A program made the position numbers and the translations under genes. A stretch of 64,000 nt of DNA from positions 1,240,001 through 1,304,000 of the forward strand of contig NZ_CP038469.1 in the NCBI RefSeq assembly GCF_004684345.1, written 5' to 3'. Under the pieces are notes generated by a model. It was given only the letters and a program-made list of their open reading frames with translations, did no database searches and was not told the DNA's origin. Source of the stretch: Citrobacter tructae. Lineage in GTDB: Bacteria > Pseudomonadota > Gammaproteobacteria > Enterobacterales > Enterobacteriaceae. How positions within the stretch are numbered: the first letter of the stretch is position 1; each line of letters begins with the position of its first letter. This document shows, piece after piece, positions 7,852 to 17,239 of this stretch.

Positions 7852-9483
7852 TTAATGCTTGATAATATACAAGTCTTTAACGTGGATATTATCCATCGGG
7901 TCTTTACCGGAGTATCCACCTACCCATGGTTTCACCAGACGGGCGTTGACATAGTAATAAACCGGTACAATCGCAGAGTCTTTATCCAGTTGCTGCTCAG
8001 CTTTCGAATACAGTTCGCTGCGCTGCGCTTCATCTGTCACTTTCAGCGTATCGGCAATCAGCTTATCAAATGCCGCGCTCTTATAGTGAACGGTGTTGTT
8101 GGAGCTGTCTGACAGCACCATGTTGAGGAAGGAGGTAGGTTCGTTGTAATCCGCACACCAGCCGGCACGAGAGACATCGTAGTTACCCTGATGACGGGTA
8201 TCGAGGAAGGTCTTCCACTCCTGGTTTTCCAGCTTAACGTTAGCGCCCAGATTTTTCTTCCAGATAGAAGCTGCTGCAATTGCCAGCTTCTTATGCAGAT
8301 CGGAGGTGTTATACAGCAGATCGAAGGTCAACGGTTTTTCTGCAGTGAAGCCTGCTTCAGCAAGCAGTTTCTTCGCTTCTTCGTTACGTTTTTCCTGGGA
8401 CCACTTGAACCATTCAGGCTCAACCAGTTTTGCCCCATCGGTATACGGCGGAGTGAAGCTGTACGCAGGCAGGTCGCCCTGATTCTTCACTTTGTTGACG
8501 ATAATGTCACGATCCAACGCCATCTTCAGGGCGGTACGAACACGCACATCGTTGAACGGTGGTTTCTGGTTATTGATTTCGTAATAGTAGGTACACAGAT
8601 ACGGGTCAACGTGAACTTCGTTCGGGATCTCTTTTTTCAGTTTCTGGAATAACTCAATCGGCATGTTGTTGTAGGTCATGTCGATTTCACCGCTGCGATA
8701 GCGGTTAACGTCAGTCACTTCAGAAGAAATTGGCAGGTAGGTTACCTGGTTAATAACTGTTTTAGCGTTGTCCCAGTAGTTGGTATTACGCTCAAGCACA
8801 ATGCGCTCGTTGACGACCCAATCTTTTAATTTATAAGAGCCGTTAGAAACGATGTTCGCAGGCTGGGTCCATTTATCACCAAATTTTTCCACCACCGCTT
8901 TAGGCACTGGGGAAACGGAGGAGTGAACAAGCAGTTTGTAGAAATAAGGGACCGGTTCACTGAGGGTGACTTCAAAAGTATGGTCATCAATGGCTTTCAC
9001 ACCAAGATCGGTGACCGGTTTTTTACCGGCGATAATGTCGTCAATATTAACGATGTGACCGTACTGCAAATAGCTGGCGTACGGTGACGCGGTATTCGGA
9101 TTCGCCAGGCGTTGCCAGCTATACACGAAATCTTGTGCGGTAACGGGGGATCCATCCGACCATTTCGCGTCTTTACGCAGATGGAACGTCCAGACTTTAA
9201 AATCTTTATTTTCCCATTTTTCAGCCACACCTGGCGATGGCTTGCCATCAACGTCGCTGATTAATAAACCTTCAAACAGGTCACGGTTAATGTTGGATTC
9301 CGGTACACCTTCGATTTTATGTGGATCGAGGGACTGAACTTCCGAGCCATTATTACGCACCAGCGTTTGCTTTTCAGCCAGTTGAACACCGGCGGGTACT
9401 TCTGCCGCCGTGGCAACATTTCCCGCGATTAGCGCAGATAGAATCCCCGCCGCTACTAAACTTTTTTTAGTGATGTTAGTCAT
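7852..9483 (-). CDS. oppA: Periplasmic oligopeptide-binding protein OppA
   Basis: Periplasmic receptor (SBP_bac_5 family) that binds peptides of two to five residues and hands them to OppBCDF. It is 543 residues, the same as E. coli. It has a Sec signal peptide (MTNITKKSLVAAGILSALIAG, cut after ATAA near 26) and a mature part with the family signature around WSDGSPVTAQDFVYSW. The start at 9483 has GAGGGAG eight bases upstream. An open extension 25 codons upstream is not used. The C/A-rich bases just before the start (TACAACACA) match the kind of site the small RNA GcvB pairs with in E. coli and Salmonella; control here is inferred. Confidence 0.97.
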   Translation of the reverse strand: MTNITKKSLVAAGILSALIAGNVATAAEVPAGVQLAEKQTLVRNNGSEVQSLDPHKIEGVPESNINRDLFEGLLISDVDGKPSPGVAEKWENKDFKVWTFHLRKDAKWSDGSPVTAQDFVYSWQRLANPNTASPYASYLQYGHIVNIDDIIAGKKPVTDLGVKAIDDHTFEVTLSEPVPYFYKLLVHSSVSPVPKAVVEKFGDKWTQPANIVSNGSYKLKDWVVNERIVLERNTNYWDNAKTVINQVTYLPISSEVTDVNRYRSGEIDMTYNNMPIELFQKLKKEIPNEVHVDPYLCTYYYEINNQKPPFNDVRVRTALKMALDRDIIVNKVKNQGDLPAYSFTPPYTDGAKLVEPEWFKWSQEKRNEEAKKLLAEAGFTAEKPLTFDLLYNTSDLHKKLAIAAASIWKKNLGANVKLENQEWKTFLDTRHQGNYDVSRAGWCADYNEPTSFLNMVLSDSSNNTVHYKSAAFDKLIADTLKVTDEAQRSELYSKAEQQLDKDSAIVPVYYYVNARLVKPWVGGYSGKDPMDNIHVKDLYIIKH

Positions 9484-10253
9484 TGTGTTGTACTCCCTCA
9501 TTATTATGGCTGGTTTTTTAACCAGACTGTTAATCCTGTACGGATCCCTGTACGGCACCGGAGATTTTCTGCCGTCAGGTGGTTTATTGTTTACTGCTTG
9601 CTATCACCGACTTTATTTATTCTGGCGATTCGTACGACCGCCTTGCGTCGATTATCTGCGTGCCTCCCCTGCCGGAAACACGCGGTTACTCTGTTGACAA
9701 AAACCAAGTGAAAATAATTCTCATCAACGATAAATATTCTGCAAAATACCTGGCCGGAAAGTATCAAATGCGTTTCTTAACCGCCAATACATTTTACAGA
9801 TTTGTTAACTAATTCTCTTTTATCGAAAAAAAATCTGACAAAAGCGGGTCTCAAAAAGAGAGTATTCTATAAAAAATACATGATAAACAATGAATTAGAT
9901 CAACAGCATGGCTGATTATCCTGTCCGGTATCCACCCACTGTCAGAGTGCACATAAATTTAACAATTGGTTATTAATTAGCACATTCATCTAAAATAGAT
10001 GCCGAAATAACTAATAACATTTCGATAATCCTACAGCAAGCCCCAGAGTATGATGTTAGCAAAATAACAACGCGCACTCTGTTTAGCTGTACAGCCGAAA
10101 AAATAATTATCTTTTAAATCAATGGATGAGCGAGGGATTGGCGATCGGCTTCTTTTATAATTTCAACGCTGATTTTCAACTTTAGTGAGAAGTTTTACTG
10201 ATAATGAAAAGAACGGAGTCGATGGCCAACTCCGTTTCCAGTGAGCGGTCCTG
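9484..10253. other. Long oppA leader and promoter region; ychE terminator
   Basis: A 770-base gap without a convincing gene. The part nearest oppA is its long leader. The AT-rich centre (about 9780-10110) is the likely oppA promoter region, but I could not fix a unique -10/-35 pair. Next to ychE, an inverted repeat AACGGAGT/ACTCCGTT (10206-10232), followed on the minus strand by TCTTTTC, probably ends the ychE transcript. Open frames here are short and match nothing I know. Confidence 0.5.
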
Positions 10254-10901
10254 TCAGGACAGCAAGCCGGGGAAAATGGATTTAATGCCAGTGACGATAA
10301 ATTCGATACCCAACGCCATGAGCAGTAACCCCATAATACGCGTAATAACGTTAATGCCCGTTTGTCCCAGCAAGCGAACCAGCCAGGGCGCCATACGAAA
10401 CAGTCCCCAACAGCACAGGGCAAACAGTGCAATCGCCACAAAGAAACCGAACAGGTTTAATGCACTGTGGTAGCGTGTTCCCCAAACGATGGTTGAACTT
10501 ATCGCCCCCGGCCCCGCCATCAATGGCAATGCCAGCGGAACAACGCCGACACTCTCACGTATAGCGGTCTCTGATTTTTCCTGTTTGTTTTGTTTATCTT
10601 CACCGAGCTTTCCGCTGATCATCGACATCGCGATGGTCACCACCAGAATCCCACCGGCAATTCTGAACGAATCAATCGAGATACCGAAGAGTTGCAGGAT
10701 ACCATCACCGAGGAACAGCGAGGTCCACAGGATGATGGCTACCGACAGGTTTGCTGTCAGGTTGGTTTTGTTACGCGCAGTTGCGGTTTGGTAGCTGGTC
10801 ATGCTGATAAAAACAGGAATGATCCCTACGGGGTTAACCAGCGCAAATAACCCAATGAAAAATTTAAAATAGAGAGGAAAATCAAATAGCGTTTGGATCA
10901 C
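10254..10901 (-). CDS. ychE: MarC-family membrane protein YchE
   Basis: A 215-residue multi-helix inner-membrane protein of the MarC/UPF0056 family. Function is unproved; the old link to multiple antibiotic resistance was not supported. It matches E. coli YchE throughout, with the NPVGIIPVF motif near residue 23 and PLALPLMAGPGAIS in the second repeat. A GTG start at 10901 with CGGAG seven bases upstream is chosen. The frame runs 30 codons further but that extension has no family match. It is divergent from adhE. Confidence 0.92.
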   Translation of the reverse strand: MIQTLFDFPLYFKFFIGLFALVNPVGIIPVFISMTSYQTATARNKTNLTANLSVAIILWTSLFLGDGILQLFGISIDSFRIAGGILVVTIAMSMISGKLGEDKQNKQEKSETAIRESVGVVPLALPLMAGPGAISSTIVWGTRYHSALNLFGFFVAIALFALCCWGLFRMAPWLVRLLGQTGINVITRIMGLLLMALGIEFIVTGIKSIFPGLLS

Positions 10902-11388
10902 GGTTAGCTCCGAAGCGTTAGCCGGATAAAATGAGTCATAAAAACTGTTAAAAACCGCGCTGAAGATACGCCTTTTGGCAGCATTCTTCACCTTCTATCT
11001 GCGTATATCTCTGTAAACATGCTACCAATACTCAGTGTTATTAATATGTATTAAATATGCTAATGTTACCCTCATTCACCACATCTATTTATTAACATTT
11101 GCCGACAATCGCTCAAAGAGCCTGCTGAAAGGTGTCAGCTTTGCGTAAATTTGATCCAGATCACGCAATTACTACTCAGAAGTGAGTAATCTTGCTTACG
11201 CCACCTGGAGGAAATGCGTTAGAGTTTAATGACGCAAACGTATAAGCTCTTTTAGTAAATCAATGCACGGCGTACGTTAATTAACCGTTTGATTTTCAAA
11301 ACGTTACACAAATTTTCGTTGATCTGTCTATACTCTCGTAGCGAGCAGATGATTTACTAAAAAAGTTTAACATTATCAGGAGAGCATT
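10902..11388 (+). promoter_or_regulatory. adhE regulatory region and leader
   Basis: A 487-base gap between divergent ychE and adhE. It contains a CRP/FNR-like half-conserved palindrome TTGATCCAGATCAC (11151-11164), a TATACT -10-like hexamer near 11330 and the adhE ribosome site AGGAG before the ATG. In E. coli this region is long and binds several regulators (Fis, Cra, NarL, CRP have been reported). Exact sites here are not resolved. Confidence 0.55.
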
Positions 11389-14067
11389 ATGGCTGTTACT
11401 AATGTCGCTGAACTTAACGCACTCGTAGAGCGCGTAAAAAAAGCCCAGCGTGAATATGCCAGTTTCACTCAAGAACAGGTTGACAAAATCTTCCGTGCCG
11501 CCGCTCTGGCTGCCGCAGACGCTCGAATTCCTCTCGCGAAAATGGCCGTTGCCGAATCCGGCATGGGTATCGTCGAAGATAAAGTGATTAAAAACCACTT
11601 CGCTTCCGAATACATCTATAACGCTTATAAAGATGAAAAAACCTGTGGTGTCCTGGACGAAGACCATACTTTCGGGACTATCACTATTGCTGAACCGATC
11701 GGTATCATCTGCGGGATCGTTCCGACCACTAACCCAACGTCTACCGCAATCTTCAAATCGCTGATCAGCCTGAAGACGCGTAACGCCATCATCTTCTCTC
11801 CACATCCGCGTGCTAAAGATGCGACCAACAAAGCAGCAGACATCGTTCTGCAGGCTGCAATCGCTGCTGGCGCACCGAAAGACCTGATTGGCTGGATCGA
11901 TCAACCTTCCGTTGAACTGTCCAACGCTCTGATGCATCACCCAGACATTAACCTGATCCTTGCGACCGGTGGTCCAGGCATGGTTAAAGCGGCATACAGC
12001 TCCGGTAAACCAGCTATCGGCGTAGGCGCAGGTAACACCCCTGTTGTTATCGACGAAACGGCTGATATCAAACGTGCTGTTGCATCAGTACTGATGTCAA
12101 AAACCTTCGATAACGGCGTAATCTGTGCTTCTGAACAGTCTGTTGTGGTTGTTGACTCCGTCTATGATGCCGTTCGCGAGCGTTTCGCCAGCCACGGCGC
12201 TTATATGCTGCAAGGCAAAGAGCTGAAAGCTGTTCAGGACATCATCCTGAAAAATGGCGCACTGAACGCAGCTATTGTTGGTCAACCGGCGTACAAAATC
12301 GCTGAACTGGCAGGTTTCTCCGTTCCGACTAACACCAAGATTCTGATTGGTGAAGTTAAAGTTGTTGACGAAAGCGAGCCGTTTGCTCACGAAAAACTGT
12401 CTCCGACACTGGCAATGTACCGTGCAAAAGACTTCGAAGACGCTGTTGTTAAAGCTGAAAAGCTGGTTGCAATGGGCGGCATCGGTCACACCTCTTGCTT
12501 GTACACTGACCAGGACAACCAGCCAGAACGCGTTGCTCACTTCGGTCAGATGATGAAAACCGCGCGTATCCTGATCAACACCCCGGCTTCTCAGGGTGGT
12601 ATCGGCGACCTGTACAACTTTAAGCTTGCTCCTTCCCTGACTCTGGGTTGTGGTTCCTGGGGTGGTAACTCCATCTCTGAAAACGTTGGTCCTAAGCACC
12701 TGATCAACAAGAAAACCGTTGCTAAGCGAGCTGAAAACATGTTGTGGCACAAACTTCCGAAATCTATCTACTTCCGCCGTGGCTCACTGCCAATCGCGCT
12801 GGATGAAGTGATTACCGATGGTCACAAACGTGCGCTGATCGTGACCGACCGCTTCCTCTTCAACAACGGCTACGCTGACCAGATTACTTCTGTTCTGAAA
12901 GCCGCAGGCGTTGAAACCGAAGTGTTCTTTGAAGTTGAAGCTGACCCGACACTGACCGTTGTTCGCAAAGGTGCTGAGCTGGCTAACTCCTTCAAACCAG
13001 ACGTGATCATCGCGCTGGGTGGCGGTTCCCCGATGGACGCCGCGAAAATCATGTGGGTTATGTACGAACATCCGGAAACCCACTTCGAAGAACTGGCGCT
13101 GCGCTTTATGGACATCCGTAAACGTATCTACAAGTTCCCGAAAATGGGCGTGAAAGCGAAAATGATCGCTGTCACCACCACCTCTGGTACCGGTTCTGAA
13201 GTCACACCATTTGCGGTTGTTACCGACGATGCTACCGGTCAGAAATATCCGCTGGCAGACTACGCGCTGACCCCGGATATGGCGATTGTCGACGCCAACC
13301 TGGTTATGGAGATGCCGAAGTCACTGTGTGCTTTCGGTGGTCTGGATGCGGTAACTCACGCCCTGGAAGCTTACGTTTCCGTACTGGCATCTGAGTTCTC
13401 TGACGGTCAGGCTCTGCAGGCGCTTAAACTGCTGAAAGAAAACCTGCCAGCGTCCTACCACGAAGGTTCTAAGAACCCGGTAGCACGTGAGCGTGTACAC
13501 AGTGCCGCAACCATCGCGGGTATCGCGTTTGCTAACGCCTTCCTCGGTGTATGTCACTCCATGGCGCACAAACTGGGTTCTCAGTTCCACATTCCTCACG
13601 GTCTGGCGAACGCCCTGCTGATCAGCAACGTTATTCGTTATAACGCGAACGACAACCCGACTAAACAGACTGCCTTCAGCCAGTACGACCGTCCGCAAGC
13701 ACGTCGTCGTTATGCTGAAATCGCAGACCACCTGGGTCTGAGCGCGCCGGGCGACCGTACCGCAGCGAAAATCCAGAAACTGCTGGCATGGCTGGATGAA
13801 ATCAAAGCTGAACTGGGTATTCCTAAGTCTATCCGTGAAGCTGGCGTTCAGGAAGCTGACTTCCTGGCACACGTTGACAAACTGTCTGAAGATGCGTTTG
13901 ACGACCAGTGCACCGGCGCTAACCCGCGTTATCCGCTGATTTCTGAACTGAAACAGATTCTGCTGGATACCTTCTACGGTCGTGAATACAACGAAGGTGA
14001 AACTGCCGCTAAGACTGAAGCAGTTGCTGCACCTAAAGCTGAGAAAAAAGCGAAGAAATCCGCTTAA
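11389..14067 (+). CDS. adhE: Bifunctional acetaldehyde-CoA/alcohol dehydrogenase AdhE
   Basis: Fermentative enzyme reducing acetyl-CoA to acetaldehyde and then ethanol with two NADH; it forms spirosome filaments. It is 892 residues, one more than E. coli. The N-terminal half is an aldehyde dehydrogenase with catalytic Cys246 (VICASEQS). The C-terminal half is an iron-dependent alcohol dehydrogenase with GGGSPMD nucleotide loop and the iron-binding His cluster (VTHALEAY, HSMAHKLG, FHIPHG). The tail is Lys/Ala rich. Codon use is strongly biased, typical of a highly expressed gene. It stands alone, ended by a terminator. Confidence 0.98.
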   Translation: MAVTNVAELNALVERVKKAQREYASFTQEQVDKIFRAAALAAADARIPLAKMAVAESGMGIVEDKVIKNHFASEYIYNAYKDEKTCGVLDEDHTFGTITIAEPIGIICGIVPTTNPTSTAIFKSLISLKTRNAIIFSPHPRAKDATNKAADIVLQAAIAAGAPKDLIGWIDQPSVELSNALMHHPDINLILATGGPGMVKAAYSSGKPAIGVGAGNTPVVIDETADIKRAVASVLMSKTFDNGVICASEQSVVVVDSVYDAVRERFASHGAYMLQGKELKAVQDIILKNGALNAAIVGQPAYKIAELAGFSVPTNTKILIGEVKVVDESEPFAHEKLSPTLAMYRAKDFEDAVVKAEKLVAMGGIGHTSCLYTDQDNQPERVAHFGQMMKTARILINTPASQGGIGDLYNFKLAPSLTLGCGSWGGNSISENVGPKHLINKKTVAKRAENMLWHKLPKSIYFRRGSLPIALDEVITDGHKRALIVTDRFLFNNGYADQITSVLKAAGVETEVFFEVEADPTLTVVRKGAELANSFKPDVIIALGGGSPMDAAKIMWVMYEHPETHFEELALRFMDIRKRIYKFPKMGVKAKMIAVTTTSGTGSEVTPFAVVTDDATGQKYPLADYALTPDMAIVDANLVMEMPKSLCAFGGLDAVTHALEAYVSVLASEFSDGQALQALKLLKENLPASYHEGSKNPVARERVHSAATIAGIAFANAFLGVCHSMAHKLGSQFHIPHGLANALLISNVIRYNANDNPTKQTAFSQYDRPQARRRYAEIADHLGLSAPGDRTAAKIQKLLAWLDEIKAELGIPKSIREAGVQEADFLAHVDKLSEDAFDDQCTGANPRYPLISELKQILLDTFYGREYNEGETAAKTEAVAAPKAEKKAKKSA

Positions 14068-14097
14068 TTCAAACGCCTGACTTTTAGTCATCACCCT

Positions 14098-14125
14098 AAA
14101 CGGTCCCTGTGGGACCGTTTTTTTT
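14098..14125 (+). terminator. Terminator after adhE
   Basis: Stem AAACGGTCCC/GGGACCGTTT with loop TGT, followed by an unbroken T-run, 30 bases after the adhE stop. Confidence 0.92.
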
Positions 14126-14310
14126 CGTCTTATTAATTCTCGTCTTAATAGTGCAAACGCTCACGCAGCCCATCGCGGCGAATGGTCATGTCAGTGAGGA
14201 GATTGAGAGATGAGTAAATAAAGCGCCTACAGAGGTGACTGGAGGGTAGAGTTCACCGGCTAATACAAATACTCTACCCTGCGTGTTATCAGCGCCCAGG
14301 AAAGCGTGGG

Positions 14311-14928
14311 TTAATCGTGGCTGTGCCTTTCCTGAATGGCCGTCAGAGAACCCTCAGACTGCGCTTCTTTATAGTGCTTGCGGCATACCGATACATAGCG
14401 CTCATTCCCACCGATAACCACCTGCTCACCCTCGTTATAAGGTCGTCCGGCCTGATCAAGACGTAATACCATGCTGGCCTTGCGCCCGCAAAAGCAAATG
14501 GTCTTTAATTCAACCAGCTTATCTGACCAGGCAAGCAGGTATTCGCTACCGCCAAATAATTCACCGCGAAAATCAGTACGTAACCCGTAACACAAAACCG
14601 GAATATCCAGTTGGTCGACAACCTCGGATAATTCATAAACCTGTTGGCGCGTCAAAAACTGCGACTCATCGACCAGTACACAATGTATTCTCTGCTGCGC
14701 ATTCTCCGCGCGAATTTCATCGAACAAAGATGAATTTTGGTTAAACAGTTTTGCAGGTGACGACAGACCTATACGTGAACTTACTTTCCCTGCCCCAAAT
14801 CGGTCGTCAATTTCCGCTGTATATACAACGGCACGCATGCCACGTTCCTGGTAATTGTATGAAGATTGCAGCAAAGCGGTCGACTTCCCCGCATTCATAG
14901 CAGAATAGTAAAAATATAGCTGTGCCAT
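14311..14928 (-). CDS. tdk: Thymidine kinase
   Basis: Type II thymidine kinase, phosphorylating thymidine in pyrimidine salvage in the cytosol. It is 205 residues, as in E. coli, with P-loop SAMNAGKST (9-17), the DE of the Walker B-like VLVDESQF, and a zinc-binding C-terminal part with CFCGRK and the later Cys of CRKHY. The ATG at 14928 gives the family start; the frame is open 21 codons further up but without similarity. Confidence 0.96.
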   Translation of the reverse strand: MAQLYFYYSAMNAGKSTALLQSSYNYQERGMRAVVYTAEIDDRFGAGKVSSRIGLSSPAKLFNQNSSLFDEIRAENAQQRIHCVLVDESQFLTRQQVYELSEVVDQLDIPVLCYGLRTDFRGELFGGSEYLLAWSDKLVELKTICFCGRKASMVLRLDQAGRPYNEGEQVVIGGNERYVSVCRKHYKEAQSEGSLTAIQERHSHD

Positions 14929-15193
14929 TGACCGTCGGCCCTCACCTGGGTAAATAAATATGGGCGGGATTGTATCATAATTCACAAACATGTCTGAGCG
15001 GCGTTGCTACCCACACACGTATAAAACATCGCGCAGCATCAGTCATCGACACGCTAAATATGACGTACTACAGGAAGACTCAGGGAACATACTTAAGTAT
15101 GGGACGAAGGCCAATGAACACCGTCAATGCTCGAACAATCCGAAGCATAACGGTATATACACATTCTTTCACAAATAGTGCCCTTGAAATTCA

Positions 15194-15256
15194 TCAACGA
15201 TGATTATCATCACAGTTCAATAAAGCCCCCCTGCTGTTATTGTTATTGAATCCCAC
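15194..15256 (-). CDS. Possible 20-residue leader-like peptide
   Basis: A GTG five bases after a strong ribosome site GAGGAGG opens a 20-codon frame (start VGFNNNNSRG, end CDDNHR). It overlaps the end of the 33-residue frame in another phase, so it could be coupled to it. Only the very good ribosome site argues for it; no homologue is known to me. Confidence 0.15.
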   Translation of the reverse strand: MGFNNNNSRGALLNCDDNHR

Positions 15257-15344
15257 AGCGGCCTCCTCGTAATAGCGAATTCCCGTAAGCAAAACTAATA
15301 CAAAAGGTTGAAATTACTGCAAACAGATACAATTGCAACACCAT
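15243..15344 (-). CDS. Possible 33-residue hydrophobic small protein
   Basis: Minus-strand frame starting MVLQLYLFAVIS and continuing into one hydrophobic stretch (about residues 2-20), then a basic glycine-rich tail (LLRGGRCGIQ). AGG lies six bases before the ATG. The frame is open 30 codons further upstream without a better ribosome site. I do not recognise the protein. Single-helix small membrane proteins of this size are common in enterobacteria, but this could be chance. Confidence 0.22.
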   Translation of the reverse strand: MVLQLYLFAVISTFCISFAYGNSLLRGGRCGIQ

Positions 15345-15574
15345 AAAATGTGACCTGAATCTTGAATTTTTACTCTTGAGCGAAGAGTATCCACCGTACC
15401 AATAAGCCTTTTTTATGCCCCGCATTGTGGACAATTTAACGGTAAAGAATTAATACAGGGACTAAATAAAGCGCAATTTTGAATTCCTTACATTCCTGGC
15501 TATTGCACATCTGAATTTATCACTCTATTATTAGCTCAACAAACCCCACCCAATATAAGTTTGAGATTACTACA

Positions 15575-15988
15575 ATGAGCGAAGCACTTAAAATTCTGAA
15601 CAACATCCGTACTCTTCGTGCGCAGGCAAGAGAATGTACTCTGGAAACGCTTGAAGAAATGCTGGAAAAATTAGAAGTTGTCGTTAGCGAGCGTCGCGAA
15701 GAAGAAAGCGCTGCTGCTGCTGAAGTTGAAGAGCGCACTCGTAAACTGCAACAATATCGTGAAATGCTGATTGCTGACGGTATTGACCCGAACGAACTGC
15801 TGAATAGCATGGCTGCGGTTAAAACCGGTGCTAAAGCTAAGCGTGCAGCACGTCCGGCTAAATATAGCTATGTTGACGAAAACGGTGAAACTAAAACCTG
15901 GACCGGCCAGGGTCGTACACCAGCTGTGATCAAAAAAGCGATGGAAGAACAAGGTAAACAACTGGACGACTTCCTGATCAAGGATTAA
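15575..15988 (+). CDS. hns: Nucleoid-associated silencer H-NS
   Basis: Binds AT-rich curved DNA, bridges it and silences horizontally acquired genes. The 137 residues are essentially the enterobacterial sequence: N-terminal coiled-coil oligomerisation region (about 1-65, EEMLEKLEVVVSERREEE), a linker, and the C-terminal DNA-binding domain with the AT-hook-like loop TWTGQGRTP (109-117). Start ATG is preceded by a weak ribosome site, as in E. coli, where DsrA pairs over the start. A terminator follows. Confidence 0.98.
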   Translation: MSEALKILNNIRTLRAQARECTLETLEEMLEKLEVVVSERREEESAAAAEVEERTRKLQQYREMLIADGIDPNELLNSMAAVKTGAKAKRAARPAKYSYVDENGETKTWTGQGRTPAVIKKAMEEQGKQLDDFLIKD

Positions 15989-16006
15989 TCCACAATTAGT
16001 TTGCTT

Positions 16007-16035
16007 AAAATCCCGCCAGTGGCGGGATTTTTTTT
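16007..16035 (+). terminator. Terminator after hns
   Basis: Hairpin AAAATCCCGCC/GGCGGGATTTT followed by a long T-run, about 20 bases after the hns stop. Confidence 0.92.
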
Positions 16036-16072
16036 ACCTGTACTTCGCATAACACCCTACCCAATTTAGGTA

Positions 16073-16107
16073 TAAAAAAACGGCGCTGGATAAACAGCGC
16101 CGTTTTA
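16073..16107 (-). terminator. Terminator of galU
   Basis: On the minus strand, hairpin AACGGCGCTG/CAGCGCCGTT runs into TTTTTTTATA. It lies 20 bases after the galU stop and faces the hns terminator. Confidence 0.88.
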
Positions 16108-16127
16108 TGTGGATTAATAACGTGATG

Positions 16128-17036
16128 TTACTTCTTAATACCCATCTCGTCTTCAAGCCAGGCTTTAAATTCAGCACCGAGGGTATTATGACGAATGCCA
16201 TATTCGACGAACGCCTGCATATAACCCAGCTTATTACCACAGTCATGGCTTTTGCCCTTCATGTGATAGGCTTCAACCGTTTCTTTTTCAATCAGCATAT
16301 CGATAGCATCGGTCAGCTGAATTTCGTCACCCGCTCCCGGAGGCGTTTTTGCCAGCAGAGGCCAGATATCTGCGCTTAGAACATAACGACCGACAACAGC
16401 AAGATTGGATGGCGCGACATCAGCTTTCGGTTTTTCAACAACACCCACCATCGGTACGCTTTCGCCCGGCGCTAATTCAACCCCTTTACAGTCCACAACA
16501 CCGTAAGCAGTGACGTCTTCTACAGGTTCCACCATAATTTGGCTGCTGCCTGTTTCATCAAAGCGACTAATCATTTCGGCGAGGTTATCGCGGGATAAAT
16601 CAGATTCATATTCATCCAGAATAACATCCGGCAGGATGACCGCGACAGGTTCATCGCCAACAACCGGGTGTGCGCACAATACAGCGTGGCCCAGACCTTT
16701 TGCCAGCCCCTGACGTACCTGCATAATCGTCACATGCGGTGGGCAAATAGATTGAACTTCCTCCAGCAACTGGCGCTTAACACGTTTTTCCAGCATCGCT
16801 TCGAGTTCAAAACTGGTATCAAAGTGGTTTTCAATAGAATTTTTAGACGAGTGAGTCACCAGTACAATTTCAGTGATACCCGCAGCAATACACTCGTTCA
16901 CGACGTATTGAATTAATGGTTTATCAACCAGCGGTAGCATCTCTTTAGGAATTGCCTTGGTAGCCGGTAACATCCTGGTTCCTAATCCCGCTACCGGGAT
17001 AACGGCTTTTTTGACTTTCGAATTAAGGGCAGCCAT
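16128..17036 (-). CDS. galU: UTP-glucose-1-phosphate uridylyltransferase
   Basis: Makes UDP-glucose from UTP and glucose-1-phosphate, feeding LPS core, trehalose, colanic acid and osmoregulated glucan synthesis. It has 302 residues, as in E. coli. The N-terminal nucleotide-binding signature GLGTRMLPATKAIPKEMLP (17-35), the second-half KGKSHDCGNKLGY and the substrate loop VVEKPK are visible. ATG preceded by GGAG. Monocistronic; rssB lies 200 bases upstream in the same direction. Confidence 0.97.
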   Translation of the reverse strand: MAALNSKVKKAVIPVAGLGTRMLPATKAIPKEMLPLVDKPLIQYVVNECIAAGITEIVLVTHSSKNSIENHFDTSFELEAMLEKRVKRQLLEEVQSICPPHVTIMQVRQGLAKGLGHAVLCAHPVVGDEPVAVILPDVILDEYESDLSRDNLAEMISRFDETGSSQIMVEPVEDVTAYGVVDCKGVELAPGESVPMVGVVEKPKADVAPSNLAVVGRYVLSADIWPLLAKTPPGAGDEIQLTDAIDMLIEKETVEAYHMKGKSHDCGNKLGYMQAFVEYGIRHNTLGAEFKAWLEDEMGIKK

Positions 17037-17239
17037 TTAAAACTCTCCTGGACTGTTCATGTATTGAACGTGTTCATCAATCTGTATCGCATCCGAGTAT
17101 ATCAGTACCGCGACAAGCTTCAGGTCTGAAAAGGACGCGCGTCGGTATAATTAAGATAAATACGAATAAATCTGGCGCTGATAGTAGCACTGCAAAAGAC
17201 AGGGATGTGAAGCAATTTAATCCCCTGCCTCTCGATTGT

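Larger units (their letters stand above)
14929..15574. other. Intergenic region between tdk and hns
   Basis: A 646-base gap between divergent tdk and hns. The last ~100 bases before hns hold its promoter and leader (the sequence around the start codon equals E. coli hns, the target of the small RNA DsrA). The rest is AT-rich, as expected for an H-NS-autoregulated curved region. Two tiny minus-strand reading frames are listed separately. A palindromic GATGATTATCATC (15198-15210) is reminiscent of a Fur core but too short to call. Confidence 0.5.

Noticed and set aside
13321..14094. 257-codon open frame antisense to adhE
   Set aside because: Shadow of a highly expressed gene with biased codons; no ribosome site and no similarity.
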